A stretch of 64,000 nucleotides of DNA from assembly GCA_965153455.1 (NCBI GenBank), contig OZ234494.1, positions 5,332,001 through 5,396,000 on the forward strand, written 5' to 3'. Source of the DNA: Sphagnum compactum (Eukaryota; Bryophyta; Sphagnopsida; Sphagnales). A program made the translations under genes and the position numbers. The stretch's first letter is position 1; each line of letters begins with the position of its first letter. Under the pieces are notes generated by a model. The model made no database searches. It worked only from the letters and a program-made list of their open reading frames with translations, and had not been told where the DNA came from. This document shows positions 1 through 12,249 of this stretch, in pieces.

Positions 1-1679
1 TTGATGACTAGAGACAAATGACCTTAGTCATACATGCCATCCATGACTAAAGGTGATTGTGATGCACATGACTATATCAAATGGCACATTGATTACATGA
101 TTAAGATTGGGACATAGTTGCAAAATTTCCTTGTCATGGATGCTAGGTTTTGGCATAGTGCAACCACAAAATGCATACATGAAAAATAATCAATCCTTTA
201 TGAACATTTTTCACATTGCAACCACCTTTAGGATAACACACAATGCACATCATATCCTCTTCTACGTGCTTAAACTTTTGCTTAAAAAAACATTGCAAAT
301 AACTCCATGCATATGAACACCATTTGTGCACTCCTCTACAACACGTCAAATCACAAGGAACATGACAATAAATAAAAAAAACATAACAAACAACAACAAA
401 AAAATGAATCCACAAAAAGATAGAGCTCAATGGATCACAAACATAATAGAAAGATCAAGATCATCTTCAACATGGATACAAAATCATTGTTCATCTTCTT
501 TCACAACATTTTTGAACACACAAGTTCTTTTCTTCTTTTTCAATATTATACAAACTCGAACCCCCATTTAAAAGTTAGTTGCCAGGAACAAGACTATAAT
601 TTTTTTGTGCCAGTCAAATCAAGCTCCAAACTTGATAAGCCAAAACCAAAAGAATGTGAATGAATGGAAGGAAGGAAGAAGGCACAAAATGTAAGGCCCT
701 AAGGAGTAAAAATGTTCTACTCTTCTTCCCACTGCAAAATTGACTTTGAGCATGTACTCCTCCATTGATGTGTTCTCTAATCATCACAAATGGTGATAGT
801 GGATTGCATGACTATAACAATGTTGCAAAAGAACGATGATCAAGTGACAGATTTTGCTAGTTCTTAAAGTTTTCTATAATTTAGCAATTTCCAATGATTT
901 CCTATACATTAAGATCGCCATATTTTCTTCAACAGGTTAGGGAAAATTGTTAAATCGTTATATTTGGTTCTTGTGTAAGACAAATGAATAGCCATAAATA
1001 AAGAAGGATCCTTAAGAGTTTGTCCTCGATTATTGGTTTATGGTTAGATTTGGCTAAAACTAGATAAATGGGGTCATTCATGATTGGGGTTCCAAAAAAG
1101 AACATTTTATTTTTAAAAGATTACAAAGCCCAACTTTGGGTTTTTATTTTACTTAGATTATAACAATTGCAGTGTATTGTTGTATGCTAATAGATAAAAT
1201 GATGTCTTGTTAAATTAATAAAAATACTTTAAAGATTTTGCATATTATGTAAATGCCTTTTTGAGCCCTTCAAAGAAACTATACTAGTTGTTTTAACTAC
1301 ACTTTTAGAAAATAGGAATGTATACAATCATGCAATTCATTTCAAACTTTTTGTATAAGAAAAACATGTTTCCTTCTATGCAAATACATGTTCATTAAGT
1401 GAACATGATGAGAAAACAAATCATACCAAAATATCAAAGCCTTGAAATTTTGAACCAAAAGGTCACAATGGAAAATACTCATTTTTCTTTCCTACCATTT
1501 GGTTAATTGTTTATATTCCTTAGGCACAAAATTTTTAGCTCCAAGCATAGGTCACATGCAAGAAATAATTGTGTAAAAAAACATGTTTGGTTGTCCATAA
1601 AAGTTGATTTTGGCATTTAAAGTTTTTTTGTAAACCAAAATATTGATGCACAATTATGTGGACACATGAAAAGTCACCA

Positions 1680-1830
1680 CTAGCACCAACGTTTTTTTTT
1701 GGGGAAAAATTTCATTATTTTTGGACATAGAAATTGGGAAATTTTTGGAAATTTTTGTTTTTTCCAGTGCAAATTCGATTAATTTTGCTACTTTTTTGTT
1801 AAGATTTGCCAAAACTTTTATATAAAAAAA
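1680..1830 (+). repeat. Dispersed AT-rich repeat (copy 1)
   Basis: This segment has a characteristic order: a TTTTTGGGGAAAAA-like start, runs of AAATTTTTGG, then GTGCAAATTCGATTAATTTT, then a TTTGCCAAAA end. Related segments occur at about 22.78-22.92, 46.82-46.96, 49.37-49.50, 52.23-52.38 and 55.09-55.21 kb, in both orientations. It is probably a miniature transposon or subterminal fragment. No coding capacity is seen. The class is uncertain. Confidence 0.5.
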
Positions 1831-3369
1831 GAAAAGAAAAACACTAACTAGCACATGAATTATCTTATTTTGGACTATTAAAATTTTCTAATTCTAATTT
1901 GTTCCATGTAGATATTATTTGTCAAAATTAGCCCTAAAAAAAATCCTACAGTCTTTAATCCTTGTTTTAGATTCCCAACCATGAGCCCAAATATACCTTG
2001 AAATGGTCACCAAGGGTTCTACATCTTCAAGTGTGGACAATGGCTAGTTAAGATGCATTTTAAAAACCTAGAAAAAAAACTAGCAATTATTAAAAACATT
2101 CGTAATTTTGGTGATCTTTCATTAATGTAGCAATCATGAGAGATATTGTCCATATATGTTTGGATACTAAAATATGTGGTCTTGAGACATAAGATTTACA
2201 ACCTTTTCATTATGTTAAAACCACACTAAATTGTAGTACTCGATGAAAAAGGTAGTGAAGAAAAATGGGTGAAAGGTCAAATCAATCAACCCAATTTCCA
2301 ATGAGGACATTAGTCACATGCCAACCCTATCCACTCTAGGCAAGGACCACTTTAAACACCACATAAAACCTTAATTTGAACCTAACTAGTGTTGTATTGG
2401 TATAGAGGGTGCAACTTGGGTACCTATCTAATATTGGACGAAATGCCAATAATGAAAAAAAACCAATCGAATTTTATTTGAGGCAATTGCAACTTAAAAC
2501 ATATACTAGTTTAATATGTGACCTAAGGTAATGCCATGTATATACGTGCCTTTTTCCAGTGTCAACATTCGGTTTATACCTATTATATATACCATGAAAA
2601 AAATAGCCTTTGACTTAATAAGAATATTGGATTGGTATGAAAGTTTTTAAAACTACACAACACGAATATCTGCCAAGTATGGAGAAAACAAAGACCCCCC
2701 AATATCAAGAGCTTTAAAGCAAGGCCAACTCCACCAATGCACTAAACAACATGTTTTAAATGAAGAACAACAAAAATTGCTTGTTTTTAGTGAAAGTGGA
2801 TCCAGTGCCAATTATTTTTGGAACCCACCCCTTCAAATCCTTGTAGGTGATCAAGTTTCCATCATTTTTAGATTTGGAATTTTAGGTGTATTTAATTTGG
2901 AATGTGCCATTTTTAAAAGGTGAAACTTATACTGTTTTGGAACTAAGATGAATGATTAATGTGGCTTGGAATGGAGGGATATATATTACCAATTAAAACA
3001 ACAATTGATTTACAACCCCAACTTTAGAGCCATGCCATTGCCATTTGAGTTTTTAATTAATGTGCCATTAAATATTATTATTACTATTATTGATTTTAAA
3101 AAATAAATTGACAATAATTTATTAGTGCTAAGTAAGTAATATGTAGTACATAAGTAAACCTACCTACCTTACCCTACCATGACTTAAGCTAGCCTTGTTA
3201 ACTAGGCATGTGAATAGGTTGTAAGTATGAAGAATTGAATCCCTCACATACAAAAAAATGAACTATCCTTAACCAATGGACCACAATGTTGCAAAAGGTG
3301 ATAATGTCTTTGTCAATATGTTCATTTGACATGTTTATTCCAAATCTTGGGACATAATAAATATCGGTA

Positions 3370-3510
3370 AGTAATAGGTAGGTAGGTGAGTAGGGTAAGC
3401 TAGGCTAACTAGGTGGGTGGGTAAGTAGTTATTTAGGCTACACCTACCTTACGCACCCACTTACCCACATACCTACCTAGCCTACCAACTCGCTACCCTA
3501 GTAGTTAAGC
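3370..3510. repeat. Inverted GGTAGG / CCTACC tracts
   Basis: The first half is built of TAGGTAGGTAGGTGAGTAGG-type units and the second half of CTACCTT, CACCCACTTACCC and CTACCTAGCC units. The two halves are roughly complementary and could fold into an imperfect hairpin. Similar CTAG/TAGG-rich blocks recur at 7.45, 24.8, 34.4, 35.3 and 39.3 kb. Confidence 0.5.
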
Positions 3511-6500
3511 ACAATCTAGCTATTATATTATAATTTTCATATTATAATAATTATATAATCGTTATATAACCATTATACAAGCTAAAAAATTTATATTATC
3601 ATTAAATTATAATTAGAAACTACTGATGTGTTATTTTCCCATGTAATAAAAATGTAGGCTAATCATTTCTTGTAACGTATGTGGTTGATTTGATTGAATG
3701 TCAAATTATTATGGCCAATTTTATTAAACCTTGGCCATTTTGATTGACATTATCGACATTCTTTTTTTTTGGGGTCCTTTTTAACTAGATGTCTAAAATT
3801 GACACTTAGTGAAAAAGGTCACCTTAATCAAAATAACTACATGTATATTTCATGCCAAGCCTTTAGTGGATGTGAGCACCCTTTTTGGTCAATGTAAACA
3901 CTTTAGTCAAGTTGAAGCTAGTAAAAAGTTGTGATTTCTTATAGTGAATTAAATTATATATATACATCGGGCAATCTTTTAAAGGGATTTTAATTTTTGA
4001 ACGTGCCATTTACAACACAACCCATGCAACAGATTTCACTAGAGAATATTCATCAAAGAATGGTCAATAAAAGAAAGATGATGTGATACCAAGGTTTTTC
4101 CCATGGAGATGTTGGATTGGAGATGATAGTTGCAAACTAAAGTGGGTCATTTTTTGTGACATTCTAGTTGTCTACAAGGTATAGCATATTGAATTACAAT
4201 GAACATTTGGTAAAATCACCAATGGGTGAAAACATGGTATAATGAATCAATGACACAAAGGTTAAAGTCACTTTTTAATGATTTCATTTGACATGTGGCA
4301 TTCATGTGTTGGTATATTGTCCTAAATTTTGTATTTTATATCCAATTTACAACTTTTGCTACATATAAATATTTTTTGACTACATATTGATTCTATATCA
4401 TACATATGATGCATCCATGTTATTTAAAATCAAATAACTTTTATTCAATACATATTTTCAAAAATTGTAAATTTTAGAACCAAAAGCATGTTCAAATCAA
4501 AATGTGATGTAAACATGAAATTTCACCCATTTCAATTTGTATTGTTTTTTTAATCATCAATATGAAGATCCTCTTCAATTTTGACAAGGAATTGTGAACA
4601 TTTGATACCAAAAAGGATATTGTTTGAAAAAAAGATTGTCCACAAGCATATTTGGGTGCAACGCAACCTATTTCAAAAAATAAATAAATCCAAATGATTG
4701 TGTTCCCTTTGTGATTTTTTGAAAATTCTAGATTATAGTTTCAAATATTTCCACACCCTTTAATGGCTCCTTTTATTATGTTGTCACCCCAATATGCCAA
4801 TTTTTCAAGTGGTTTTAGATCATCAACTTGAATAAGAACATATACATAATAGTATTATACAACAAATATACATAAATGATGGACATTTGAAATGAAAATA
4901 TATGGATTGTTATTGCATCTGCACTTTTGTTTTTCATTTCAGAAATCTTATAGGAACTTAGCATATGATGCATTAAAGTTCAAAAAATAAATTAAAAGGC
5001 TTTGCTAGAATAACCTTGACTAAAAAATAGTTATGAACTTTTGGATGACTATATTTGGAATTTACTTTTCAAAAATCTCTATTTGTGTCATTTTTTGTGG
5101 ATTTTGTTTTCCTCTAGCATGTATCTTAAAGTGATGTGTAAGTAGGTTGCTCTTTCAATGGATCAAATTGGTCCAATTTTCACCATGTTGTGATTGCCAT
5201 TCAACCAAGGATATCATTGAAGTAACTATAAATTGGGTGAAAACATGTTATGGGTGGCCCAACTTGGGCACTTTCATGACATATGTCTAAAATATACTCT
5301 AAATGTGTTGCATCTAATTTCAAGTTTCACATTTGGTGTTTGGGATTTATATCTTGATTTTAAAAAATTAATGTTATCAATATTGCTCGAAAGAATAAAT
5401 TTAAAAAATTAAATTCAGGGAATAATGGGTATATTTATGATATATGCACTATAATAAAACTCGTTTCTTATTTTAAACTACACTAGTCTCTGGTTTGAAT
5501 TAGCCAATTAAAAATGTTTGAAATGAAAATTTAAAAAATAGCCCACCTAATTTTTTAAAACATTTTTTATCTGAAAATGATTGGTTGCCAAAATTTTAAT
5601 TTATCAGATACTTATGGTCATTGCCCTAAAAAAAACCTATTTGTGATATGATAATTATCAAACTCTTTACATAGTTCACAATTGTCTAAACTTTAATGAA
5701 TTTGTAGCAATTTCTTCTATTTGGTGTTGTGATTCTTCATCAAATATGATTGGAATCATGAATATTGAAATAGCTGTAGATGCATGCCATTTCAAGAATA
5801 CAGGGCATGAAGTTGATGGTGTGGGGGAGTCTTGGATAACCTCATGTTAGAAATTGAAACGAGGTACCCTTAATGGTTGCCCTTTGACTCTAAATCTTGT
5901 GACATGGGTGCAAGCTATTTAAAGAACTTCTAGCCCTGCAAGTCGGAAGTTGCACACTAAAAGAAATACCCATAGACCATCGCATGACTCACTAACCCGG
6001 ATGACTAACCTTCCTTACTAGTTTTGGCTCATAGGAAAATTTTAATTCTTGACAAAATTCTAGAACCCTATTACGCCAATACATTCATAGATGCGCAATC
6101 ATCAATATCCAATGAAAATTACCTTTTTATGAAGTAAAGAGACAGAAGATGTTTGCATAGGGTAAAAGCCCCATGGTGGGGACATTCCCAGAATAAGGGG
6201 GGGGCCTTAGAGAAGGTGATGATAGTCCAACCCCACATTTGAATAGCGAATTTCCCCATCCCTTCATGTAATTTGGTTTTGGTTTGAAAACGTTTCGTCT
6301 AAACAGATGTAGATCATGACACATGAATATGAGTAGGACGAATGTTCATGCAAACAAGGTGCCCTCCGAGTACACTAATGAACTTATCGGGGGTCTTTAC
6401 ATGTAGGTTAAGGCTTCCTATGGAATGTATTGGGGTGGATGGTAAGACCCAATGAGTGAGGCATTACCGAATCATAAAGCCCTTGGAGGGGGGATACCTG

Positions 6501-6943
6501 AATTAAGAGCCTTCCCTCAGTTGCCACCTTGGAAGTGGCCCTTGCTCATGGGGTATTGGCCTATGCTTGAAATTGGCCCACTACAAGGGCCTTATGCAGA
6601 GTGAAAAGTTGGGTGGCCATTTGTTGCACAAGCCCTAGGGCACTGAAAAGATGGGTCCTAGTCTTCCACCAAAAGCCCTAGGGTAGTGAAGAAGTTTGAT
6701 GTGATAAATACCTATAGAGGCCCAATTAAGGTGAATGGGTAGAGATGCTCTCAGGTCAAGGCAGTAAACTATACAATTAAAATGTCACATAACGTGTACT
6801 AGGGGTCAAGTTCCTTGCCATAAACAAAGTAGAGGGCTGATTTTCCTACAAATAATGCAGAGTCTCAGGGAAGAATCTTACAATTTAAGAAGCCTGGAAA
6901 AAAGTGGTAGAATACATCAAATGTTTTTTTTAAATTAGGGGAC

Positions 6944-7027
6944 TTTAGGGTGAACCAGCACCCTTATTCTCATATTTCTTTGGGACATTTTTATCATGTA
7001 ATAATGGTAAGTGCTGGTTCACCCAAA
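6944..7027. repeat. Short hairpin / small MITE-like element
   Basis: The left arm, about TTTAGGGTGAACCAGCAC, is matched by the right arm GTGCTGGTTCACCCAAA across a loop of roughly 50 bases. The arms are 17-18 bases with about one mismatch, which is unlikely by chance given how little GC there is nearby. No clear target-site duplication is seen. It may be a deleted MITE retaining only its terminal repeats. Confidence 0.6.
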
Positions 7028-7047
7028 GCATCCAGGGGAGAGGAAAC

Positions 7048-7080
7048 TTTTCTTTTCTTTCTTTTCTTTTCTTTTCTTTT
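7048..7080 (+). repeat. (CTTTT)n microsatellite
   Basis: Pyrimidine tract made of TTTTC/TTTC units, directly downstream of the small hairpin. Confidence 0.85.
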
Positions 7081-7444
7081 AATTTAACGTCAATACCCGG
7101 ACCAGAGAGATCCATTTGCTGAACGCATTAATTTAACCAAGCTTCCACAAAAGGCAAATATGAGAAAAGAAGATGTGAGGTGATTGCTTTAGGCCCAAGG
7201 ACAAAAAGACATGCCATGACTCATAGACCTTCCTCTAGGCAAGTGGCACCTTTTTCTTAAAGAAACACTTGCTTTTTTTAACCAGGTTAGACCACTCTAG
7301 GTTAATAGGTGACAGGTCCCTAGTCCCTACCAAAGTGGGCAAAAACTGAAAACACTACTTTCTATGTTTCCACTTTTTTCTCACAAACACAACTCTGGTG
7401 GGATACACCTTAGATGTAACCTAGTTTTGGGGTGTCTCTATTTA

Positions 7445-7627
7445 GGTTGTATGCTACCTAGCCTAGCCTAAAATACATAGGTGATATATTATATATATTA
7501 GGTGTACTAGCCTAGGGATACTAGCCAGGTATATTAGCCTAGGTATATATTATGTTAGACTATTATACCTAGTACCTAGCAAGCTAGGCTGCCTAGCCTA
7601 AGCTAATATACATAGGTAATATATTAG
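7445..7627. repeat. CTAG-rich degenerate repeat
   Basis: Repeated GCCTAGCCTA, ATACATAGGT and ATATATTAGGT words occur here. Two similar ends (AGCCTAGCCTAAAATACATA near 7.46 kb and AGCCTAAGCTAATATACATA near 7.60 kb) form an internal direct repeat of about 140-bp spacing. Many words are self-complementary. No coding potential is seen. Confidence 0.5.
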
Positions 7628-8837
7628 GTAGATGGATGATCATACATTGTGGTTGTTAGATGTTGAATGTACATATTTCAAGCTTTGTGTAACACATACA
7701 AGTATATAAAGCTAATTAAGATGTGGGAAGGTGTACATGTGCTCCAATGGTGTTCATATATCCCAATGAATGTGGTAAAATGATGTGTAATGCTGGACTT
7801 GTGTTGGACTCACTAAATTGTGCGTAGTTGGTCATATTGCACAATGAGAATACACATGCAATCCACTATATTGGACAAAAGAAAAAATTAAAAAAATTGA
7901 TTTAATTAGAATAAATATTTGTCCAATGAAATCATCCACACAAGATCCACCATAATGAAAGTGCAATGATTTGTTCCACCCATATGCCCTACACAAGGCA
8001 TGGGTAACCAAGACTTCCACCCAACAACCAATTGGGTGTAATCATGTATGGTTTAGGATGTAGTTTCTAGTTATGTTGTTGTTAGTTGCACAAACAATAT
8101 ATGCAACTTTTAATTTCTGTGTTACTGCACTATAACTTAGTTTACACATGATGTAGGTATAATCTTCAAGTCATTTCTTGCATGATTAATTATCATCTGT
8201 CACCTTTGCTGCATTTTAAAATCTTCATGACATGATCTAGTATTACTAGAATGATGATTTCATACTTATGTAGAGTTTTGTGCATCTTGTTTTCATCCTT
8301 CAAGGAATAATATATCATGTGTTAGCAGTTTCTATATGTAAAAGTTTTTGTGTATCATTTCCTCCTTCTTGGAACAACAATATAGTTTTATGGGTTAGTA
8401 ATTTCTATGTTTCTACATTTTTTATTATTATTCAATGTTAACTACAATGTTCTAGTTTTATGGGAAACAAGGGTAGTCAGGGTTGTCAACATCCTGTTTT
8501 TTTGGAGAGATCCTTGGGACTTAAGGGACATTTCAAATAGGGGATCCCCCTTTAAATTGTAGGTTTGGTATTTGAATTTTAAGGTTTAAAAGTGTCCCAT
8601 CAAGGTTTGAGGGATGGTGGGAATACTCTTCAAATATGTTAGGGGATAACAAGCATATTAGACAATGTCAAGGAGATGCTAGGGGACACCAAATGACATT
8701 GAAGAAATGTTAGGGGACATCGAGAAATGTTGCAAAAATGTTGGGGGATGTTGGGTATTGTTTTTCAATGATGGCCTAGGAACATCAAAAAGACATCTAA
8801 GGACGATGGGAAGACATTGAAGTACTATAGGGATGAT

Positions 8838-9498
8838 ATATATAAAAGCAAACGTGGTGTCTGTCTGTGTGGACAAAAATTGGGCAGTGCCTGGAAGATT
8901 CTTCCAGTCACTGCCCGTTCCTGTGGAGCTGGTCTGTAGTAGATGGCAAAATAGGATAGGTGAGGTGATAATCAGGGCACAAAATCAGCACCCATGGCAC
9001 ATATAATCCTATATATAAAAGCAAACGTTGTGTGTGTGTGTGTGTGTGTGTCGAGGTCCTGAAACCCAAATCCCGTTTGTCCGTCTGTCGAGGTCTTGAA
9101 ACCCAGATCCCGTCTGTCCGTCTGTCTGTCTTACTTAAACCCCTAAACCACATCCCCAAGAAGAAGAAGAAAAACAAGACGAGGTCCTGAAACGAGCGAG
9201 GTCTTCAAAACCTTCGAGGACCTGAACCGAGGTGGCCAGAATCCTCGGTAAAGGACCTCAATCGAGATTCTTAGTACCCGGTCCAGACCTCGAGACGGAC
9301 CTGAAACGAGGTTCCCAGAAAGAAAACCCGTCGTTGGGGACGTGAAACGAGGTCCTCAGAGAGAAAACCCGTCGTTAGGGTCCTGAAACGAGGTCCTCAG
9401 AGAGGCCAAAAAAAACAGCGGCCAGGGCAGCCGCTGCGGGGGGCCGGGCGAGGTGCCACGGGTGGCTGGGGTGGCGTAGCCACGGGTCACAACACTCG
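8838..9498. mobile_element. 661-bp GC-rich nested insertion with 10-bp direct repeat
   Basis: The block is flanked by identical TAGGGATGAT 10-mers (8828-8837 and 9499-9508). Removing it plus one 10-mer rejoins the G-rich host repeat without a break. Its base composition (CpG-rich, many CGAGGTCCTGAAACG words) is unlike the host. An internal duplication occurs: ATATATAAAAGCAAACGT followed by GT-rich sequence is present at about 8838 and again at about 9011. GAGGTCCTGAAACGAGG-type words recur at least five times between 9051 and 9400. No long terminal inverted repeat, poly(A) tail or ORF is evident. High CpG suggests a younger insertion. The class is unknown: a Helitron-like, SINE-like or MULE-like origin was considered and none fits fully. 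Confidence 0.65.
9029..9051 (+). repeat. (TG)n microsatellite
   Basis: Uninterrupted TG dinucleotides inside the GC-rich insertion, just after the second TATATAAAAGCAAACG word. Confidence 0.9.
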
Positions 9499-9904
9499 TA
9501 GGGATGATGGGCAACACCGATGGTCAACAAGGATGTTGGGTATGTTTGAAGAGACATCAAAAGACATTAGTCAACACTGCAAAGATGTTGGGGGGGGGGA
9601 TGCTAGGCAATGTTAAGAAAATGTTCGGAAACATTGGGCATTTAAAAAAAATTGGGGGACATCATATTAATTTATTTTTTCAAGCAATGAGGATGTTAAG
9701 AAAACATTGGGGGACGATGGGGATGTTGAAAACCTGGGAAACATTAGGGGACATTGGTTTTTGTACAACAAGGGACGTAAGAAAAAACAACTAAGGACAA
9801 CAATAAGATGTAAATCCAAACCAAAAGATTAAATTTTTGTAGACATATATTAAAAATTCAGCATTGTTGAGGACATTAGGATGTTTTTGAAACATAGTAC
9901 TTAA

Positions 9905-10283
9905 CCTAGGGGCACGTTCCTGAATTAAGGAGCCAACATGCATTTTATAGAAGTTTTTAGTCGGTGCTTAAATAGTCTCAAAAACTTTACATGACAATTT
10001 GGGATTAGTTGAATGGTGTTTAAATAATGCTTAAATATTGATTAAACAATGTTTCTTAGCACTATAAAACAATGGTTATAGTGCTTAAAAAATGTTTTTT
10101 GATATTTTAAATTCATTGAATTTTTTTCAATTTTATATAAATGTTACATTGACATGTTGAGAACATTATTGTATAAATTTATTGAGCTTTCATAAAGCTT
10201 CAAATTAGGCATGGTTTTAATTACTTAAACCTAAGTAGTGCTTACATATCAAGTGATTCCTTAATTCATGAATGTACCTCAGG
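9905..10283. repeat. Inner terminal-inverted-repeat unit
   Basis: CCTAGGGGCACGTTCCTG followed by AATTAAGGA at the left matches the complement of the right end (CCTGAGGTACATTCATG followed by AATTAAGGA) at about 21 of 27 positions. Both are followed inward by related GGTGCTTA/AAGCACTA words. This may be a nested MITE of about 380 bp or the subterminal inverted repeats of the surrounding hAT-like element. No target duplication was found. The middle contains a small hairpin (AGCACTATAAAACAATGGTT with its complement ATAGTGCT). Confidence 0.5.
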
Positions 10284-10364
10284 GATGTTCCTTTTGGCAA
10301 CCCTGGTTGTGGTTGAGTTGTTACAAGTAGTTTTGGTTTATAATTTGAAATATCAAAAGCTTTT

Positions 10365-11395
10365 GTGTGTTTTTTGTGGATTGATCATAATGCAATGTTA
10401 ATCTATTCATTGTTCGTGTGCAATATGCAAGAGTTCATTGACCCCACAATTATTCATGAGTTGCAAGCAAGCCAAGATGAAATTCTTGTTATTCCTACTT
10501 ATTCATTCCCTACTTCGGGTGACTTGATTATGGCCTCAGAGAAAGTAATGAACAATGTTGTGATATTGTTCCATAGCTTTGAACTCATGACAAATGATAT
10601 TGATTTCATTGTGGCACATGTTATAATTCTTTCACACATATATAAAACAATATTTAATTTTTTTTTTAGGTTTTTTTTTTTGGCTCTAGGTGCAAACATA
10701 ATAAAAAGACTCACCTTAGGTGTAACTAGTGGTTGGTTTTACATGTTTTTAAGTGGCACATCAAATTAATGTTGAAAATATTTTATGTACTTGTGCAACA
10801 ATATTTTTATTAATATAGTATGGGATCATTTGAAAAAGTTTGAAATGAATAAAATGAACATAGAATACCCAAAAACACTTTCGAAACACTATAACCAATG
10901 TTTTTTTTACTTAATGCACTCTTAAAAAGATTTGAAAAGATTTGGAAATGACATATAATTGTTGGAAAATTTTAAATATCAACTTGAACGTGATAGTATA
11001 ATGAAAAATTTAAAACATTAATTATTTTTCCAAAATATTTCAAAAATATTCTTCACCAAACATTAGACAAAATGGGCAGGTGTGAGTCATTTTAACATGT
11101 TTGGACATTCTTGCATGAAGATGATTTTTTAAAAAAAGGTTTAAAAGATCAAATTTAATCATGAGTTTTAAATGTGCAAAGTTACTACACATTGACTATA
11201 TGTCATCATTGTTGTAATATTGAATAAACATATTTGTGGTGTGCCATGACATCCATTGTGTTTTCATGTTTTGCTTATGTAAACAAATATGTTGGCACAA
11301 TGTGTTGAAATGACATGCATGTGAACGACTATGCCAATGCTTGTCATGAATCATATTTGGGCTTGGTAATGGCCTAGAGTTCTCATTTAAAAAAA
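10365..11395 (+). pseudogene. Decayed partial genomic copy of gene B (exons 1-2 and intron 1)
   Basis: The first part encodes MQEFIDP, then a segment aligning residue by residue with gene B exon 1. The shared words include LQASQDE versus VQASQDE and PTSGDLIMASEKVM versus PTSGDLIVALERVM. Around 11.25-11.39 kb the DNA aligns with the end of gene B intron 1 and exon 2, for example the HHESYVGLV-coding stretch read as TCATGAATCATATTTGGGC. Because intron sequence is also conserved (11.11-11.28 kb versus 61.92-62.08 kb), this is a DNA-level duplication, not a retrocopy. Defects: the original ATG frame is altered, the exon 2 acceptor TATAG has become TATGT, exon 2 carries indels, and exons 3-5 are absent. 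About 450 bp of unrelated AT-rich DNA sits in the intron. Many differences are CG to TG/CA changes. Homology begins about 10-60 bp after the right end of the hAT-like element. Confidence 0.8.
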
Positions 11396-12249
11396 TAATG
11401 ACTTGGATGTGGATGAGTATTGAAGTTGTGTCATTAATTTGACTGAATGTTTGTAATCCATAATTAACTATATGATTAGAAACTAATTAAAAGTACGACA
11501 TCTAGTTTTTTCCTTCCCTCGTGTTCATTTTTTTTTCCTCATGTTGTTTGCTATTGTTGTTTCTTCCTCCTTGCAAGTTGATCTTCTTATGCAATTAATT
11601 GTAGCAACTACACTTTTCTTGTAGCTTTCATAGGCCTTGCCTTTGTGTTATAACTTATCTTGTTGCACTAAGATTCTCTTGTTGAACTGGATTATAATAT
11701 GTGTTTAAAAATATTGAGTACTCGTACTCCTTGCAAGATTGTGCACCAATTATGGGAATCAAGTTGTGATGGTATAGTTGAAATTTGGTGGGTTTTAATC
11801 TGGGTGGGTGGGTGGGATTCATGATTTGATCATTGATCTTTTCATGAAAAGAAGGGGATTGATGTGGTTAACCAATTATAAATATGATTTTGATAAATTT
11901 TTTAACTTTACCAAAACATATTATATTGGGACTTATTTTTATTGTTTTTCGATGAGTATATGATTGCTTTTTTGTTGATATTTGCTAATTTTGGTTTTCC
12001 TAATAAATGTTGAAGAAAATTTTCCTCCAAATTTTTGAGGCCAATAATGAGAAATTTGATCACTTTTGGTTTGTTGATTGGCCCAAAGTCATTGCTTGTT
12101 TGGGGGCCAATGGGTTCATGTGTGAAGCCATTGAGGCTATATGGTTTCATTTTTTTTCTTTTTATATCATTTTCCCTCTCATCTTTGCTTCCTTTTTCAA
12201 ACTAAACCTTAAAATGTAGACCACCATGGATGAGCATAGGACATAAAAA
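11396..12249. other. Intergenic, nothing recognised
   Basis: AT-rich sequence with a pyrimidine-rich patch near 11.5-11.58 kb. Overlapping open frames on both strands at 11.9-12.2 kb are short, unlike known proteins and mutually overlapping, so I do not call them genes. Confidence 0.5.

Larger units (their letters stand above)
1..8477. other. AT-rich intergenic region
   Basis: No ORF here resembles a known protein. Open frames are short, low in CpG and shared across strands, as expected by chance in AT-rich DNA. The sequence is rich in TG/CA and poor in CG, consistent with old methylated repeats. Recognisable pieces are listed separately: a dispersed repeat near 1.68 kb, inverted GGTAGG/CCTACC tracts at 3.37 kb, a short hairpin at 6.94 kb and a CTAG-rich block at 7.45 kb. 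The stretch from about 6.13 to 6.9 kb is somewhat more GC-rich but has no ORF I can support. Confidence 0.6.
8478..10305. mobile_element. Non-autonomous hAT-like element, G-rich interior
   Basis: The left end reads CAGGGTTGTCAACATCCTG. The right end, on the complementary strand, reads CAGGGTTGCCAA and continues through a related ACATCCCTG word. Ends starting CAGGG are typical of hAT transposons. The flanking 8-mers (8470-8477 AGGGTAGT and 10306-10313 GTTGTGGT) match at only 4 of 8 positions, so the target duplication is decayed or unproven. The interior is strikingly G-rich on the plus strand, built of degenerate ATGTTGGGGGAT / GGGGACATTG / AAGACATTG units. A plus-strand open frame at 9504-9794 is only a read-through of these units and has no family resemblance. 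A separate GC-rich insertion occupies 8838-9498. There is no transposase. Confidence 0.6.

Noticed and set aside
8838-9498. Helitron
   Set aside because: The TCCTATATATAAAAG word near 9007 resembles a Helitron 5' start, but there is no CTRR 3' end with hairpin at 9498, and a 10-bp flanking duplication argues against it.
9504-9794. 96-codon open frame (Met/Gly/Lys-rich)
   Set aside because: It is a translation of the degenerate ATGTTGGGGGAT repeat inside the hAT-like element and has no family resemblance.
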